Below, piece after piece: positions 17,045 through 25,399 of a DNA stretch of 64,000 nucleotides. The stretch lies in assembly GCF_038433205.1 (NCBI RefSeq), contig NZ_JBCDNA010000002.1, positions 682,001 through 746,000 on the forward strand. The letters are read 5' to 3'. The stretch is from Lutimonas vermicola (GTDB lineage Bacteria > Bacteroidota > Bacteroidia > Flavobacteriales > Flavobacteriaceae). The translations under genes were made by a program, and so were the position numbers. Each line of letters opens with the position of its first letter. The first letter of the stretch is position 1. A model generated the notes under the pieces. It made no database searches and was not told the origin of the DNA. It was given only the letters and a program-made list of their open reading frames with translations.

Positions 17045-17482
17045 ATGAAAAATATCCTAGTTACCATAGACTTTAGCGAGAACGAAAAATTATTAATCGA
17101 CAAAGCACTAGAAATGGCGAAAGCCTTTAATGCAAAGATTTGGCTGCTTCATGTTGTCTCTCCGGAACCTGAATTTGTCGGGTTTGGGGTTGGCCCCCAA
17201 TACTTAAGAGACAGCCGTGCAGCCGAACTCAGGCAAGAGCATCGTTTAATAGAAGATTATACAAACATGATCAAAGTAGAAAACCAGGAATGTGAAGGCC
17301 TTATGATCAATGGAGCCACCATAGAAATGATTATGAAAGAGGCCCAAAAAAGAAAAATAGACCTTATTATCGCAGGCCATCATGATCACGGTATACTGTA
17401 CAAAGCTTTTTTTGGCAGTGTTGCATCGGGTTTAATCAAAAAAGTAAATATTCCACTCTTGCTGGTACCACTTGAAAAATAA
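17045..17482 (+). CDS. Universal stress protein, ATP-binding type
   Basis: The family N-terminus is MKNILVTIDFSEN, so I take the ATG at 17045; an in-frame ATG at 17021 would add eight residues not seen in the family. A single Usp domain of 145 residues ends in IPLLLVPLEK. The nucleotide-binding motif GHHDHG...FFGS (about residues 113-127) matches the G-2X-G-9X-G(S/T) pattern, so it should bind ATP. Such proteins respond to starvation, oxygen limitation or redox stress. The FNR-type box pair 88 bp upstream fits that role. Confidence 0.9.
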   Translation: MKNILVTIDFSENEKLLIDKALEMAKAFNAKIWLLHVVSPEPEFVGFGVGPQYLRDSRAAELRQEHRLIEDYTNMIKVENQECEGLMINGATIEMIMKEAQKRKIDLIIAGHHDHGILYKAFFGSVASGLIKKVNIPLLLVPLEK

Positions 17483-17551
17483 ATTTATCGTGTGAAAGGA
17501 AACTCAGGAATTGATATCCTTCTGATAAAGAAAACATCTACCCGGCAGGCA

Positions 17552-18055
17552 TTAGTATTTGATCATTTTTCTGGTAAAGGTTTTTCCTTTGTCATCAACC
17601 AGCTCGACAATAAAGAAACCCCCGGTCTTTATCCTATCAAGATTTAGTTCGTTATAGGCTGATTGCGGGTGTTCTTTACGTATTAATCTACCTAAGGCAT
17701 CAAATACCTTAATGTGCTTAATTAAATTCTGAGCCTCTATAATAAGGTATTGATCCTTTAAATAGATCTTTATATCTTCAGCTATCATATCTTCATCCAA
17801 ACCTAGTACTGCACTATTGAAAAGCAGGCTAAACCTGTCTTTAAAGACGCCTTTTCCATTGTAAATGAAGGTATAGGAGGAAGTATTCAAATCGTGCAGA
17901 TTCCCATTTTCCTTATCAAAAAGTAAAATTTCCCGGTCTTTTAACAAACCCTCCTTACGATTGATTTCCAAAGTCATTTCAAGGCCTTCCAGCTCCGCAT
18001 CGAAACCAATTTCTACGACCTTTTCTTCATCAAACGGACCTAATCCCTGAATTGA
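17552..18055 (-). pseudogene. C-terminal remnant of a T9SS-secreted protein
   Basis: The frame is open from the base after the TAG stop of the 18056-19150 gene, in the same frame, to a stop at 17552. Its first ATG (17977) lies inside the conserved text. The sequence reads GPFDEEKVVEIGFDAELEG, then a Tyr-rich beta domain and a T9SS sorting domain (IKHIKVFDALGRLIRK ... GGFFIVELVDDKGKTFTRK). This is the usual tail of large flavobacterial surface proteins, with no signal peptide of its own. It is best read as the 3' end of a lost gene, or as a second cargo reached by stop readthrough. Confidence 0.6.
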
Positions 18056-19150
18056 CTATTCCTTCAGAAACTTCAGGCTGCTCGATCTGTTTAGGGAATA
18101 CAGCTTTAATATGTACACTCCTGAAGGAAAATCAGTAAGGTCAATATTCTTATTTCCTGAAGTATCTTCAACTATTTTTTTACCCAAATAATCGTAGATT
18201 TCTATTTTTTCAAGAGCCATATTACCTTTTATAGTAAGGGTTTCACCTGCCGGGTTGGGATAAACCTGGTTTTTTACCAGGTCAAAATCGTCAATGCTAA
18301 GCGTGCTGGAGACCAGTGAATACAAAGCTGCATTTCCTAAAGCATTCTTTTCGGCACTTATATAATAATTTGAGGCATCCTTATATGTCACTGCTTCTGT
18401 TTGAAAAGATTCTGTAAGGGGAATACCCAAACTGTACTTATCAATGAGCCCGTTAGAAAATTCCCCCCCCGAAAAACCAGTCAACTCTATGGCAAATGCC
18501 CTGATTCCAGAATAACCGGTCAGGATTACCTTATTGGCACCGGGGTTAAAAGTACCTCCCGTGATCAAACCTTCGGCATCAAAATCATCTGTTTTCTGCA
18601 CCGAATAAGTGCCTGCCGTTTTCGGGACCTTGTAAATATTCGTTCTTTGATCTACCCAGTTCTTTGAAAAAATATAAAGATCATTGCCAAATGAAATCAA
18701 GGCTTCAGCATCAAAATTTGTATTGTTGGGCGCCGAAGAAAAATCGTTCTGGTCCGCATAGGAAAAAGCAATAATTTCAGCATTTACTGTATCCGAGCTA
18801 AGATAATCGCTTTTCAACACCTTATATATCCTAAGATTGGTCCTGTTACCGCTATTATTGCCAAAATCACCAATGTAGATATAGTTATCATCGGTACAAA
18901 TATCTTCCCAGTCAACATTAGAAGCATTTTGTATGGTCACCGTACGGGATACATTTCCATTGGATACATTGAGCTCATATAAAGCATTCATGCCTCCTGA
19001 ATCGTTATGCGTAATTAATCTGTTATCAAAAAAGATCAGCCCCGAAGTTTCTGAAACGACGTCATTCAAGTTTGAGAGCTTTGATATATCCTGTGAGATC
19101 CCTGTAAAAGGGATCAAGAGAAATAACAATATAGATACAAAATATTTCAT
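18056..19150 (-). CDS. T9SS-secreted beta-propeller-like protein
   Basis: The 364-residue protein has a signal peptide (about 1-19, TGISQ), a repetitive beta domain (about 22-285) and a type A sorting domain (about 292-364: VYPNPAGETLTIKG, IEIYDYLGKKI, FPSGVYILKLYS). The middle part has propeller-like motifs such as NVDWEDICTDDNYIYIGD and FDAEALISFGNDLYIFSK, found in secreted Bacteroidota proteins of unknown substrate. The sorting domain predicts export through the type IX system and attachment to or release from the surface. Its TAG stop is followed in frame by the remnant at 17552-18055. Confidence 0.82.
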   Translation of the reverse strand: MKYFVSILLFLLIPFTGISQDISKLSNLNDVVSETSGLIFFDNRLITHNDSGGMNALYELNVSNGNVSRTVTIQNASNVDWEDICTDDNYIYIGDFGNNSGNRTNLRIYKVLKSDYLSSDTVNAEIIAFSYADQNDFSSAPNNTNFDAEALISFGNDLYIFSKNWVDQRTNIYKVPKTAGTYSVQKTDDFDAEGLITGGTFNPGANKVILTGYSGIRAFAIELTGFSGGEFSNGLIDKYSLGIPLTESFQTEAVTYKDASNYYISAEKNALGNAALYSLVSSTLSIDDFDLVKNQVYPNPAGETLTIKGNMALEKIEIYDYLGKKIVEDTSGNKNIDLTDFPSGVYILKLYSLNRSSSLKFLKE

Positions 19151-19486
19151 GTCGTCTTATTCAATTATACATGTTTTTTCAAAAAATGAAAGTTAATCAT
19201 TTTTTCGGTTTTAAAATATCAATTTAAATCGTTCCCTGAAAAGCAAATGAAAGGTGAAACGCATTGATATCTTGTATTTTAGTTTTAAAATACCTACTGC
19301 GTCTAATTGCTGTAAATCGAGTCATCATTCAGTTTATTGCTCGAAATAAACGATCCAACACCAACAAAACAGATATTAATGTTGTGTTTTTTGATACTAA
19401 TAAGCTAAATCGAACGTTATAATAAATCAAATTGCTATACATATTTATCCTTGCGATAATAGAACAGAAAAAGAATTTTGCTATAT
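19151..19486. other. Non-coding stretch
   Basis: 336 bp, AT-rich, between the divergent T9SS gene and the small ORF at 19487. I see no ORF, RNA gene or clear regulatory site in it. Confidence 0.4.
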
Positions 19487-19612
19487 ATGAAAAAGGTAAA
19501 TTATAAGGACTTGCTCATACATTCCCTTGAGCTAAAAATATTCCTTCTTGAACTCGAAACGAATCTTTCAAAATTAGAAATTGAAAGCAAAAATGAATCC
19601 GGTGAATTATAA
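19487..19612 (+). CDS. Small ORF, 41 residues, leucine-rich helix
   Basis: It begins MKKVNYKDLLIHSLELKIF. Leu/Ile residues spaced by three or four (LLIHSLELKIFLLELE) predict a short amphipathic or coiled-coil helix with a charged tail ending in SGEL. It is of the same size as the small ORF 133 bp downstream, to which it has weak similarity at the C-terminus. Evidence is limited to composition and position. Confidence 0.35.
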   Translation: MKKVNYKDLLIHSLELKIFLLELETNLSKLEIESKNESGEL

Positions 19613-19744
19613 ATAAAGAATGGTGTATTTTTAAGGTGTTGATTAACTGTTTGTTAAATTGCCTTTTTCCCGAAAAATGAATTTATTAAGTAAATCATGT
19701 TTACTTTGAGTTTATAAATACATTAAGGCATAAATACAATTGCT

Positions 19745-19867
19745 ATGATACAAATACATTCCCCAAACAGAGAAGAGATCCGGAATTTCTTAAAAAAGAT
19801 TGAACTCAGAATTCGAAGAAACGAGTTAAAACCAAGAAAAACTCAAAACTTTGAATCAAGGTTGTAG
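19745..19867 (+). CDS. Small ORF, 40 residues, homolog of the 12065 ORF
   Basis: It begins MIQIHSPNREEIRNFLKK and ends NFESRL, with 10 Arg/Lys. It aligns end to end with the 41-residue ORF at 12065 with one gap, keeping the hydrophobic positions and the IE-hydrophobic-R centre. A near -7 box (TTACTTTG, 19701-19708) lies 36 bp upstream and a strong hairpin (19994-20018) downstream. It could be a small nucleic-acid-binding or partner-binding helix; function is unknown. Confidence 0.5.
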   Translation: MIQIHSPNREEIRNFLKKIELRIRRNELKPRKTQNFESRL

Positions 19868-19993
19868 TCTTTCATTAAAAAATTAGTTGACAGACCATTA
19901 TCCAGGTATCCATAAGAGATCCAGGAATATGAATTGCCTATATGTAAAACAAATAGCTAGGTTAGAAAACAAGTAGCTAGATAATCCCCGAAT

Positions 19994-20018
19994 ACCGGCC
20001 AGCCTGCAGCTGGCCGGT
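19994..20018 (+). terminator. GC-rich hairpin between the small ORF and the M81 gene
   Basis: A 10-bp perfect stem, ACCGGCCAGC and GCTGGCCGGT, with loop CTGCA. The following TTTAAAAATTT is a weak T tract. It may end transcripts from either side. Confidence 0.55.
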
Positions 20019-20030
20019 TTAAAAATTTCC

Positions 20031-21638
20031 CTAACTCCCTGTGACCTGACCCGACAAAGGTATCATCCTTGCTTTAAGATCGGGTAATTCCATATGTTTA
20101 TCCAAGGGGAACATCGGCCTGGAAATACGTTTGTAATTCAATCTTTCTAAATCCTGATCAACACCCCCAGGGGTTAAAGCCATGATCCAATCGGCCCTCA
20201 TATCATAAAGTTCAGGCACCAGGTAACCAATTTTGACCACCAGAATATCTGCTTCACGTGGCTTGAGCCCTAACCTTGTAAAATCAGCCTCCCTGTGATA
20301 GGGTTTTCGTTTTTTTGTTACAATCACAGAGACATTGCCAACCCTGACCACGACTTCAACCTCTGCATTTTTATCTCCTTTTTCAATGGCTGTTATGATC
20401 CCTTTTAACCTGACGGGAGGAGCATACCTGTTATCAACGGCTGCCCCTGCAAAACCGTCAATCTCCGCCCCCACTCCGGCATCAAGTGCTTTTTTAACAA
20501 AATCAGGACCCGGAATTGAAGCGTATATAAGTGTTTTACCATTGTCCTTGGAAAACTCAGGTTTTTTAAGGATTTCCTGAAGTGTCCAGGTCACGTCACC
20601 GGCTCCGCCCGCCGTGGGATTATCACCCATGTCACTAATGATAAAGGGATGTTTTTCACTTGCAAGTGCCAGGTCTAAACTCTCCTCCAGAGTAGCTGTT
20701 GGCGCCACAAATACAAAATCATTTCTCACCTCCCAAAAACTATTAGCGAGCTCCTCAGCCCCTTGAACAACTTCTTCTTTGATGTCGCCTGTTACCATAA
20801 CCACTGCATGGTTTCTGGGTTCATCTGCCCAGGCATAACCAATCCAGATGGCAGCATCAACTATTCCATTCCTTTTTGTGATAGGATCTACTTTTGCATA
20901 CAAGCTTTTCCCGGGCTCTATTCTGGTACTGGTCTTTTCACCCGGCAATAATATCGGAACGGGAATCCAAGCCTTAAACTCAGGTTTTCCTTTTCCGCTT
21001 TCAAGTCGATCCAGGAGGTTTTCCAAGGCCCGTTTTTTTGATTCCATCGCATCCTCATGAGGCGCCATTCTGTAACACGTTATAAGATCACTTTTTTCTG
21101 CAAGTCTTCTGGAAACATTTCCATGAAGATCCATGGAAGTCGAAATCAAAGCCTCATATCCGATAACCTCCCTGATACGGGATATAAAGTCACCTTCAGC
21201 ATCATCCAGTCCCACCACACTCATTGCGCCATGGATATCAAAAAACAAGCCGTCATAAGGAAGATTTTGCGCTAACATATCAAGGGTTTGACCTACCAGG
21301 GATTCATAGGCCTCCCTGGTAACGGTTCCGCCAGGTAAGGCATGCCCTGTAATTGTAGGAAACCAGATAGCCCTGTTTCGATCGGCAGAGTCGATCGCCA
21401 TAAAGGGATAATAATCTAATATAGCTTCCCCTGTTTTAGCATGAAATGCTTCCTCATGGGTAAGGGCAGGTGAAAAAGTACTTGATTCTATTGCAATACC
21501 GGCAATGGCTACCCGCGGAAGTTTTTCATCTTCTCCTTTTGTCGTGGCTGCGTTTTCCTTTTTTTGTCCGCAGGATATTAGAAGAATGACTTGTAAAATA
21601 AGGATAAGCTTCGTAATGTTTTTCATAAGATGATTCAT
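20031..21638 (-). CDS. M81-family (MlrC-like) metallopeptidase, lipoprotein
   Basis: The 535-residue protein carries a lipoprotein signal with lipobox LISC; the ATG at 21626 (MKNITKLIL) is an equally good start. The body matches the MlrC/M81 family: VAIAGIAIESSTFSP at the start, FFDIHGAM, SMDLHGNVS, CYRMAPHEDAMESKKRA, and IISDMGDNPTAGGAGD with likely metal-binding Asp and His. The C-terminal MlrC domain covers about 330-520. The name comes from the microcystin-degradation enzyme; most homologs probably act on other small peptides or amides. A membrane-anchored form suggests action in the periplasm or at the surface. Confidence 0.9.
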   Translation of the reverse strand: MNHLMKNITKLILILQVILLISCGQKKENAATTKGEDEKLPRVAIAGIAIESSTFSPALTHEEAFHAKTGEAILDYYPFMAIDSADRNRAIWFPTITGHALPGGTVTREAYESLVGQTLDMLAQNLPYDGLFFDIHGAMSVVGLDDAEGDFISRIREVIGYEALISTSMDLHGNVSRRLAEKSDLITCYRMAPHEDAMESKKRALENLLDRLESGKGKPEFKAWIPVPILLPGEKTSTRIEPGKSLYAKVDPITKRNGIVDAAIWIGYAWADEPRNHAVVMVTGDIKEEVVQGAEELANSFWEVRNDFVFVAPTATLEESLDLALASEKHPFIISDMGDNPTAGGAGDVTWTLQEILKKPEFSKDNGKTLIYASIPGPDFVKKALDAGVGAEIDGFAGAAVDNRYAPPVRLKGIITAIEKGDKNAEVEVVVRVGNVSVIVTKKRKPYHREADFTRLGLKPREADILVVKIGYLVPELYDMRADWIMALTPGGVDQDLERLNYKRISRPMFPLDKHMELPDLKARMIPLSGQVTGS

Positions 21639-21757
21639 TAATGATCTGAAATTTTTTTTTATTGATCTAAAGACGTATGCTGCGTCATTAGGCCAATAAA
21701 AATAACCATATTATTCAATTCTCCCATATAAAACATTGTAGCTTTTTTAAGAAATAT

Positions 21758-21796
21758 AAAAAAAGACCCATCCTATCTATAGAACGGGTCTTTATG
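21758..21796. terminator. Hairpin terminator of the collagen-like lipoprotein gene
   Basis: Arms AAAGACCC (21762-21769) and GGGTCTTT (21786-21793) with a 16-nt interior. An A run precedes, giving T-rich sequence on the minus strand. Confidence 0.75.
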
Positions 21797-21850
21797 ATTT
21801 TTCCAACCTCTTGATCAATACTTTACGCAGAAAAGTTTCAGCCCAGGACT

Positions 21851-22375
21851 TTAGTTGATGCGTTTAATTTCTTTTATATCCAATGCATCAATAACCTTGT
21901 CCATTTTTTTAAGGTCTACAGTCTTGGCGAAATCTGCCGGAATAACCGCGATTCTGAATATAAGGTTGTCGGTGTCGTCAGGGTCAAGTTTTCCGAAATC
22001 AACCGTGCCATCCAAAAATAACCTAACATCAAAAATCGTATAATCAAACCCGTAGAGAAGGATCCCGCTATTTCTGAAAATCGTCTGGGGAAGAGGCTCC
22101 CAAATATCTGTACCCTCAAAAACTCCCATAAGCCTGTACACTGCAATAATATCGCTTTCAAAGACCTCAATTTCGTTGGGGATCTCCACATAGTATTCAA
22201 AATCATTATTTATATTCAAATCTGCCTCAACTTCTATCACTTGCCCAATAAGACCGTCGAAACCGTCTTCCCCGGGGAATCCTTGAGGACCCGGAGGACC
22301 CGGAGGGCCTACTGAACCTTCGCAAGACACCAAAAAGATTGCAACTAAGATAAATAAAGCGTATATTTTTTTCAT
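21851..22375 (-). CDS. Lipoprotein with short collagen-like stretch
   Basis: The 174-residue protein has lipobox LVSC (Cys18) followed at once by GPPGPPGPQGFPGEDG, a short Gly-X-Y run, then a beta-rich domain (about 45-160). This layout (lipobox, one short collagen-like segment, globular domain) is common in small Bacteroidota lipoproteins. The Gly-X-Y run is too short for a stable triple helix by itself but may drive trimer formation or act as a rigid spacer. Function is unknown. It is monocistronic. Confidence 0.8.
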   Translation of the reverse strand: MKKIYALFILVAIFLVSCEGSVGPPGPPGPQGFPGEDGFDGLIGQVIEVEADLNINNDFEYYVEIPNEIEVFESDIIAVYRLMGVFEGTDIWEPLPQTIFRNSGILLYGFDYTIFDVRLFLDGTVDFGKLDPDDTDNLIFRIAVIPADFAKTVDLKKMDKVIDALDIKEIKRIN

Positions 22376-22456
22376 AATTATTGGTTTTATGAGTTAGTGA
22401 CAATTATCGGGCCAAAAAAGTTGACCCCTTCCCTTTCTCGACTCGCAAATTACTTT

Positions 22457-23377
22457 TTATTTCTTTTCAATCGGAACACTGTAAACGAACCTAATACTGG
22501 CAATCATTCCATCGTGAAAGGAGACATTCTTTTGAATCCTGTTATCACCAAAGCCAATCAGGGGCAGGGTGAAATCCACCTTTTGATCGCTTTCATATTG
22601 TGCATAGCTTCGTCCAAGGGCATATCCAAATCTGCCTTCAAGATAAAGATTTCCTTTTAATTGATACCGGGCGAATAAAGTTTCATCTATACTTTTCCGC
22701 TCCATATAATCACCCTGATAATCAGGGTCTCCCAATCTATAGGTGGTTACAAGTCCAAAATGGCTTAACCCTGTTGTAAATCTCTCATTTACTTTGTACT
22801 TTAGTTTTCCATAAATAGGAAATAATCCAACAACTGACCATCTTTCGGATATTTGCCAATCCAAATTGACCAGAGGAACAAGATTAGGGCCAAAAAATTC
22901 CTGATTATACATAAGGCCGAAACCCATTTTTAAGCCTTGTCTAAATTTCTTTTCATAGATAAACAAGGCCCCCATTTGAAAATGATCCGAATCAATATTC
23001 TTAAAGTCCGACATAAACCGAGGAGCAAGAAAAAGCTGAAAAGCCCGGTCTTTAGAGAATTTTTTATACCAACCTGTTCTGAGAATAATACCGTGTAAAT
23101 CTAAGGGGTTTGCCAGTTCCGACGCAACATCCTCGTTATTTCCAACATGGAAGTAAAAATAATTCAGGCTGTTGTACCAGATCGATTTTTCATTGATCCT
23201 GACAGGGGCCACCAAGGCTGCCATGGCTCCATATTCTCTGGCCTTGCTTTTATAGACCGAATCATAGGCCTGAGGGAAGCCATATCTTCCCGATAAGGTT
23301 AAAATATCAATTCTTTCCTGGCTTCTCAGTGAAAATGAAGTCAAACAAATTGCGATACCAAAAAAGAAATATTTCAT
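22457..23377 (-). CDS. DUF6268-type outer membrane beta-barrel protein
   Basis: The 306-residue protein has a signal peptide (about 1-19, SLRSQ). The remainder is made of alternating amphipathic strands with aromatic girdles (WYNSLNYFYFHVGN, LMYNQEFFGPNLVP), ending in FVYSVPIEKK. The overall pattern is that of the DUF6268 outer membrane barrel family of Bacteroidota. It should sit in the outer membrane; transport role is unknown. It starts 11 bp after the stop of the next gene upstream (23389), so the two form an operon. Confidence 0.8.
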   Translation of the reverse strand: MKYFFFGIAICLTSFSLRSQERIDILTLSGRYGFPQAYDSVYKSKAREYGAMAALVAPVRINEKSIWYNSLNYFYFHVGNNEDVASELANPLDLHGIILRTGWYKKFSKDRAFQLFLAPRFMSDFKNIDSDHFQMGALFIYEKKFRQGLKMGFGLMYNQEFFGPNLVPLVNLDWQISERWSVVGLFPIYGKLKYKVNERFTTGLSHFGLVTTYRLGDPDYQGDYMERKSIDETLFARYQLKGNLYLEGRFGYALGRSYAQYESDQKVDFTLPLIGFGDNRIQKNVSFHDGMIASIRFVYSVPIEKK

Positions 23378-23388
23378 TTGAATTATTT

Positions 23389-23910
23389 TTATTGATGAGT
23401 AGTGCCTTTTACTAAAATATATTTATCCAATTCGCTGCGATACTTCATATAATTATTCAGTTCACCACGGATAGGGTATTTGGACCGCCCTGTTCCAACA
23501 AGTGCACCAATTCCAGCACCAACAGGCAACAATAAAATTCCACTTATTACTGCCTTGTCCTCAGCAGTCATCGAAAAGAAACCAGGTTCATCATCTCCAG
23601 AAGAAAATCCCACTATTGCACCTGCTGCAAGCCCGGCACCTGCTCCTATGCCCATACCCAATCCTATTTTGCCTTTTCTGCGGAATTTTAATTCCTCAAT
23701 ATTTGCAATTGATACAGATAGCGGTTCGGTCCTTGTGTTTTCAACGATTACGATAGCAGAGTCTTTAAGCTGAATAAGATATCCTTTTATATTGTCTTTA
23801 TTTTTCAATTCTACCCAAACTTTGTATTCCCTTGATTTACCTTTTGTTTTTTGTGCTGATACGCTAAAGGAACAACAAATTACCATCAAACAAATAACTG
23901 CATTTTTCAT
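23389..23910 (-). CDS. Secreted protein with glycine-zipper membrane segments
   Basis: The 173-residue protein has a signal peptide (about 1-19, SVSAQ), a small beta domain (about 25-75: YKVWVELKNKDNIKGYLIQL, LSVSIANIEELKFRRKG), and two glycine-rich hydrophobic stretches (GLGMGIGAGAGLAAGAIVG and LLLPVGAGIGALVGTG). Glycine zippers of this kind are seen in outer-membrane-associated proteins. It is co-transcribed with the barrel gene downstream (11-bp gap), so the two may act together. I recognise no named family. Confidence 0.75.
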   Translation of the reverse strand: MKNAVICLMVICCSFSVSAQKTKGKSREYKVWVELKNKDNIKGYLIQLKDSAIVIVENTRTEPLSVSIANIEELKFRRKGKIGLGMGIGAGAGLAAGAIVGFSSGDDEPGFFSMTAEDKAVISGILLLPVGAGIGALVGTGRSKYPIRGELNNYMKYRSELDKYILVKGTTHQ

Positions 23911-23942
23911 GATACTTGATTTAAATTTCTACATACTTTGTT

Positions 23943-23971
23943 CAAAACTATTTTAAACAAGTTGAAATCAA
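23943..23971 (-). promoter_or_regulatory. Promoter of the glycine-zipper/barrel operon
   Basis: On the minus strand, TTG (23971-23969), 18 bp, then TAGTTTTG (23950-23943), a perfect -7 element. It ends 32 bp before the ATG. Confidence 0.55.
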
Positions 23972-24112
23972 TTCCCAAATAGTCAGAATATTCAGTATTA
24001 GGACTTTTTAAAGCCTTGATCCAAAAGGTTTATAATTGTCTTGACATCTGCAGAAAGCAATTATCAACAAGGCATCAAAACAGGCAGTAGTAGGGTTGTT
24101 CAATCATATTCT

Positions 24113-24120
24113 TATTTTTG
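24113..24120 (+). promoter_or_regulatory. -7 box of the AraC-type gene (TATTTTTG)
   Basis: A perfect TAnnTTTG, 28 bp before the ATG at 24149. A TTG at 24096 is closer than the usual -33 distance. Confidence 0.45.
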
Positions 24121-24148
24121 ATATCTTGTGGAAATCAATCAATAAACC

Positions 24149-25324
24149 ATGGAGAATCAATTTTCTGTTGTCTCTCTCTTCAACATAATACTGTTCACAG
24201 GTGTCATTTACGGCCTTACGTTTTGTGCCATACTTTTCTTTATGAAAAGAAAAACAGGCAAACCAATTCTATTTCTGAATTTACAGGTCTTGTTTATAAC
24301 ACTGAACAATTTACAAGCCTGGCTTATTGATATGGGGCTAACCAGCTCTTTGGTATTTATCAAATTTTTAAAGATTCCATGGTATTTTTTATGCATGCCG
24401 ATGTTTTACGTTTTTCTGATCTATTACCTTAAACTTAAAAAAAGAACTAAACCTTTCATGATGGCTACCTTAGGTGTGTTTTTCACTTTTATATTGGTGA
24501 GGCTTATTTTGATTAGTTATTCTCAGGCACATCATTATAGTGAATCTGAGCTCCGCTCTATGATGATGCGCTACGGAAACCTTGAAGAAATCATTGGATT
24601 TCTATACACTATGGTTGTTTTTATAAAATCTATCGCACTATTCAACAGTCGAAAAAGGCAATTTGAATTTGTACTGCTCTATGACGATTTGATTTGGATA
24701 AAACACTTTATGAATTTAGCGGGCCTGGTGATTCTCATGTGGGTTTTGGCTATAATTATTAATTTAAACGACCAAAACAATAACTCACCAATTGTATACT
24801 ATCCATTAAGACTAAGCACAACAATCCTAATCTACTGGATTGGTTTTAAGGGACTCTTCCGATTTAGAATCATGGAAGACAGAATAGTTTTACGGGAAAA
24901 TATTAAGAAGCATCTGGACCTTGAACAAAAAGATTTTGATTGGGATCAAAAAGAGGATCGGCAGGAAAAAATTATTTCAAAAAAACAGCAGGAACTATTT
25001 AATAAGATCAATACGCATGTCATTGATCATAAACTATTCCTTGACCCTTTTTTAAGTCTTGAAACCCTAGCAAATTCACTTGAGTTGAGTTCAGGCTATT
25101 TGTCTTTTTTGATCAACAATTACAGTTCGAATAATTTTTCAGATTATATCAATGAATTACGAATCAATCAGGTGAAGCAAATAATTAAAGATCCGGAATA
25201 CCTCAATTATACAATCGTTTCAATAGGACTTGAATCAGGTTTCAATTCAAAATCAACTTTTTACAAATCCTTTAAAAAATTCACAGGCATGTCTCCAGTC
25301 GAATTCAAAAAGCAAATCGAATGA
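24149..25324 (+). CDS. Membrane-bound AraC-family transcriptional regulator
   Basis: The 391-residue protein has six or seven hydrophobic helices in the first 240 residues (the first at about 9-31), a charged linker, and a C-terminal AraC-type double helix-turn-helix (about 285-391). The HTH half includes LANSLELSSGYLSFLIN, DYINELRINQVKQII and the family signature IGLESGFNSKSTFYKSFKKF plus TGMSPVEF. Such membrane AraC proteins are frequent in Flavobacteriia and sense unknown signals at the inner membrane. It stands alone and is divergent from the operon at 23910, which it might regulate; no operator is evident. Confidence 0.88.
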   Translation: MENQFSVVSLFNIILFTGVIYGLTFCAILFFMKRKTGKPILFLNLQVLFITLNNLQAWLIDMGLTSSLVFIKFLKIPWYFLCMPMFYVFLIYYLKLKKRTKPFMMATLGVFFTFILVRLILISYSQAHHYSESELRSMMMRYGNLEEIIGFLYTMVVFIKSIALFNSRKRQFEFVLLYDDLIWIKHFMNLAGLVILMWVLAIIINLNDQNNNSPIVYYPLRLSTTILIYWIGFKGLFRFRIMEDRIVLRENIKKHLDLEQKDFDWDQKEDRQEKIISKKQQELFNKINTHVIDHKLFLDPFLSLETLANSLELSSGYLSFLINNYSSNNFSDYINELRINQVKQIIKDPEYLNYTIVSIGLESGFNSKSTFYKSFKKFTGMSPVEFKKQIE

Positions 25325-25342
25325 CTTGCCTTATAGATTACA

Positions 25343-25378
25343 ATAAAAAACTTCAGCAAAGGCTGAAGTTTTTTATTG
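25343..25378. terminator. Bidirectional hairpin terminator
   Basis: Arms AAAAAACTTCAGC and GCTGAAGTTTTTT with an AAAG loop. It serves the convergent AraC and TIM-barrel genes. Confidence 0.9.
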
Positions 25379-25399
25379 TAATTTTAAATTGACAAATAT

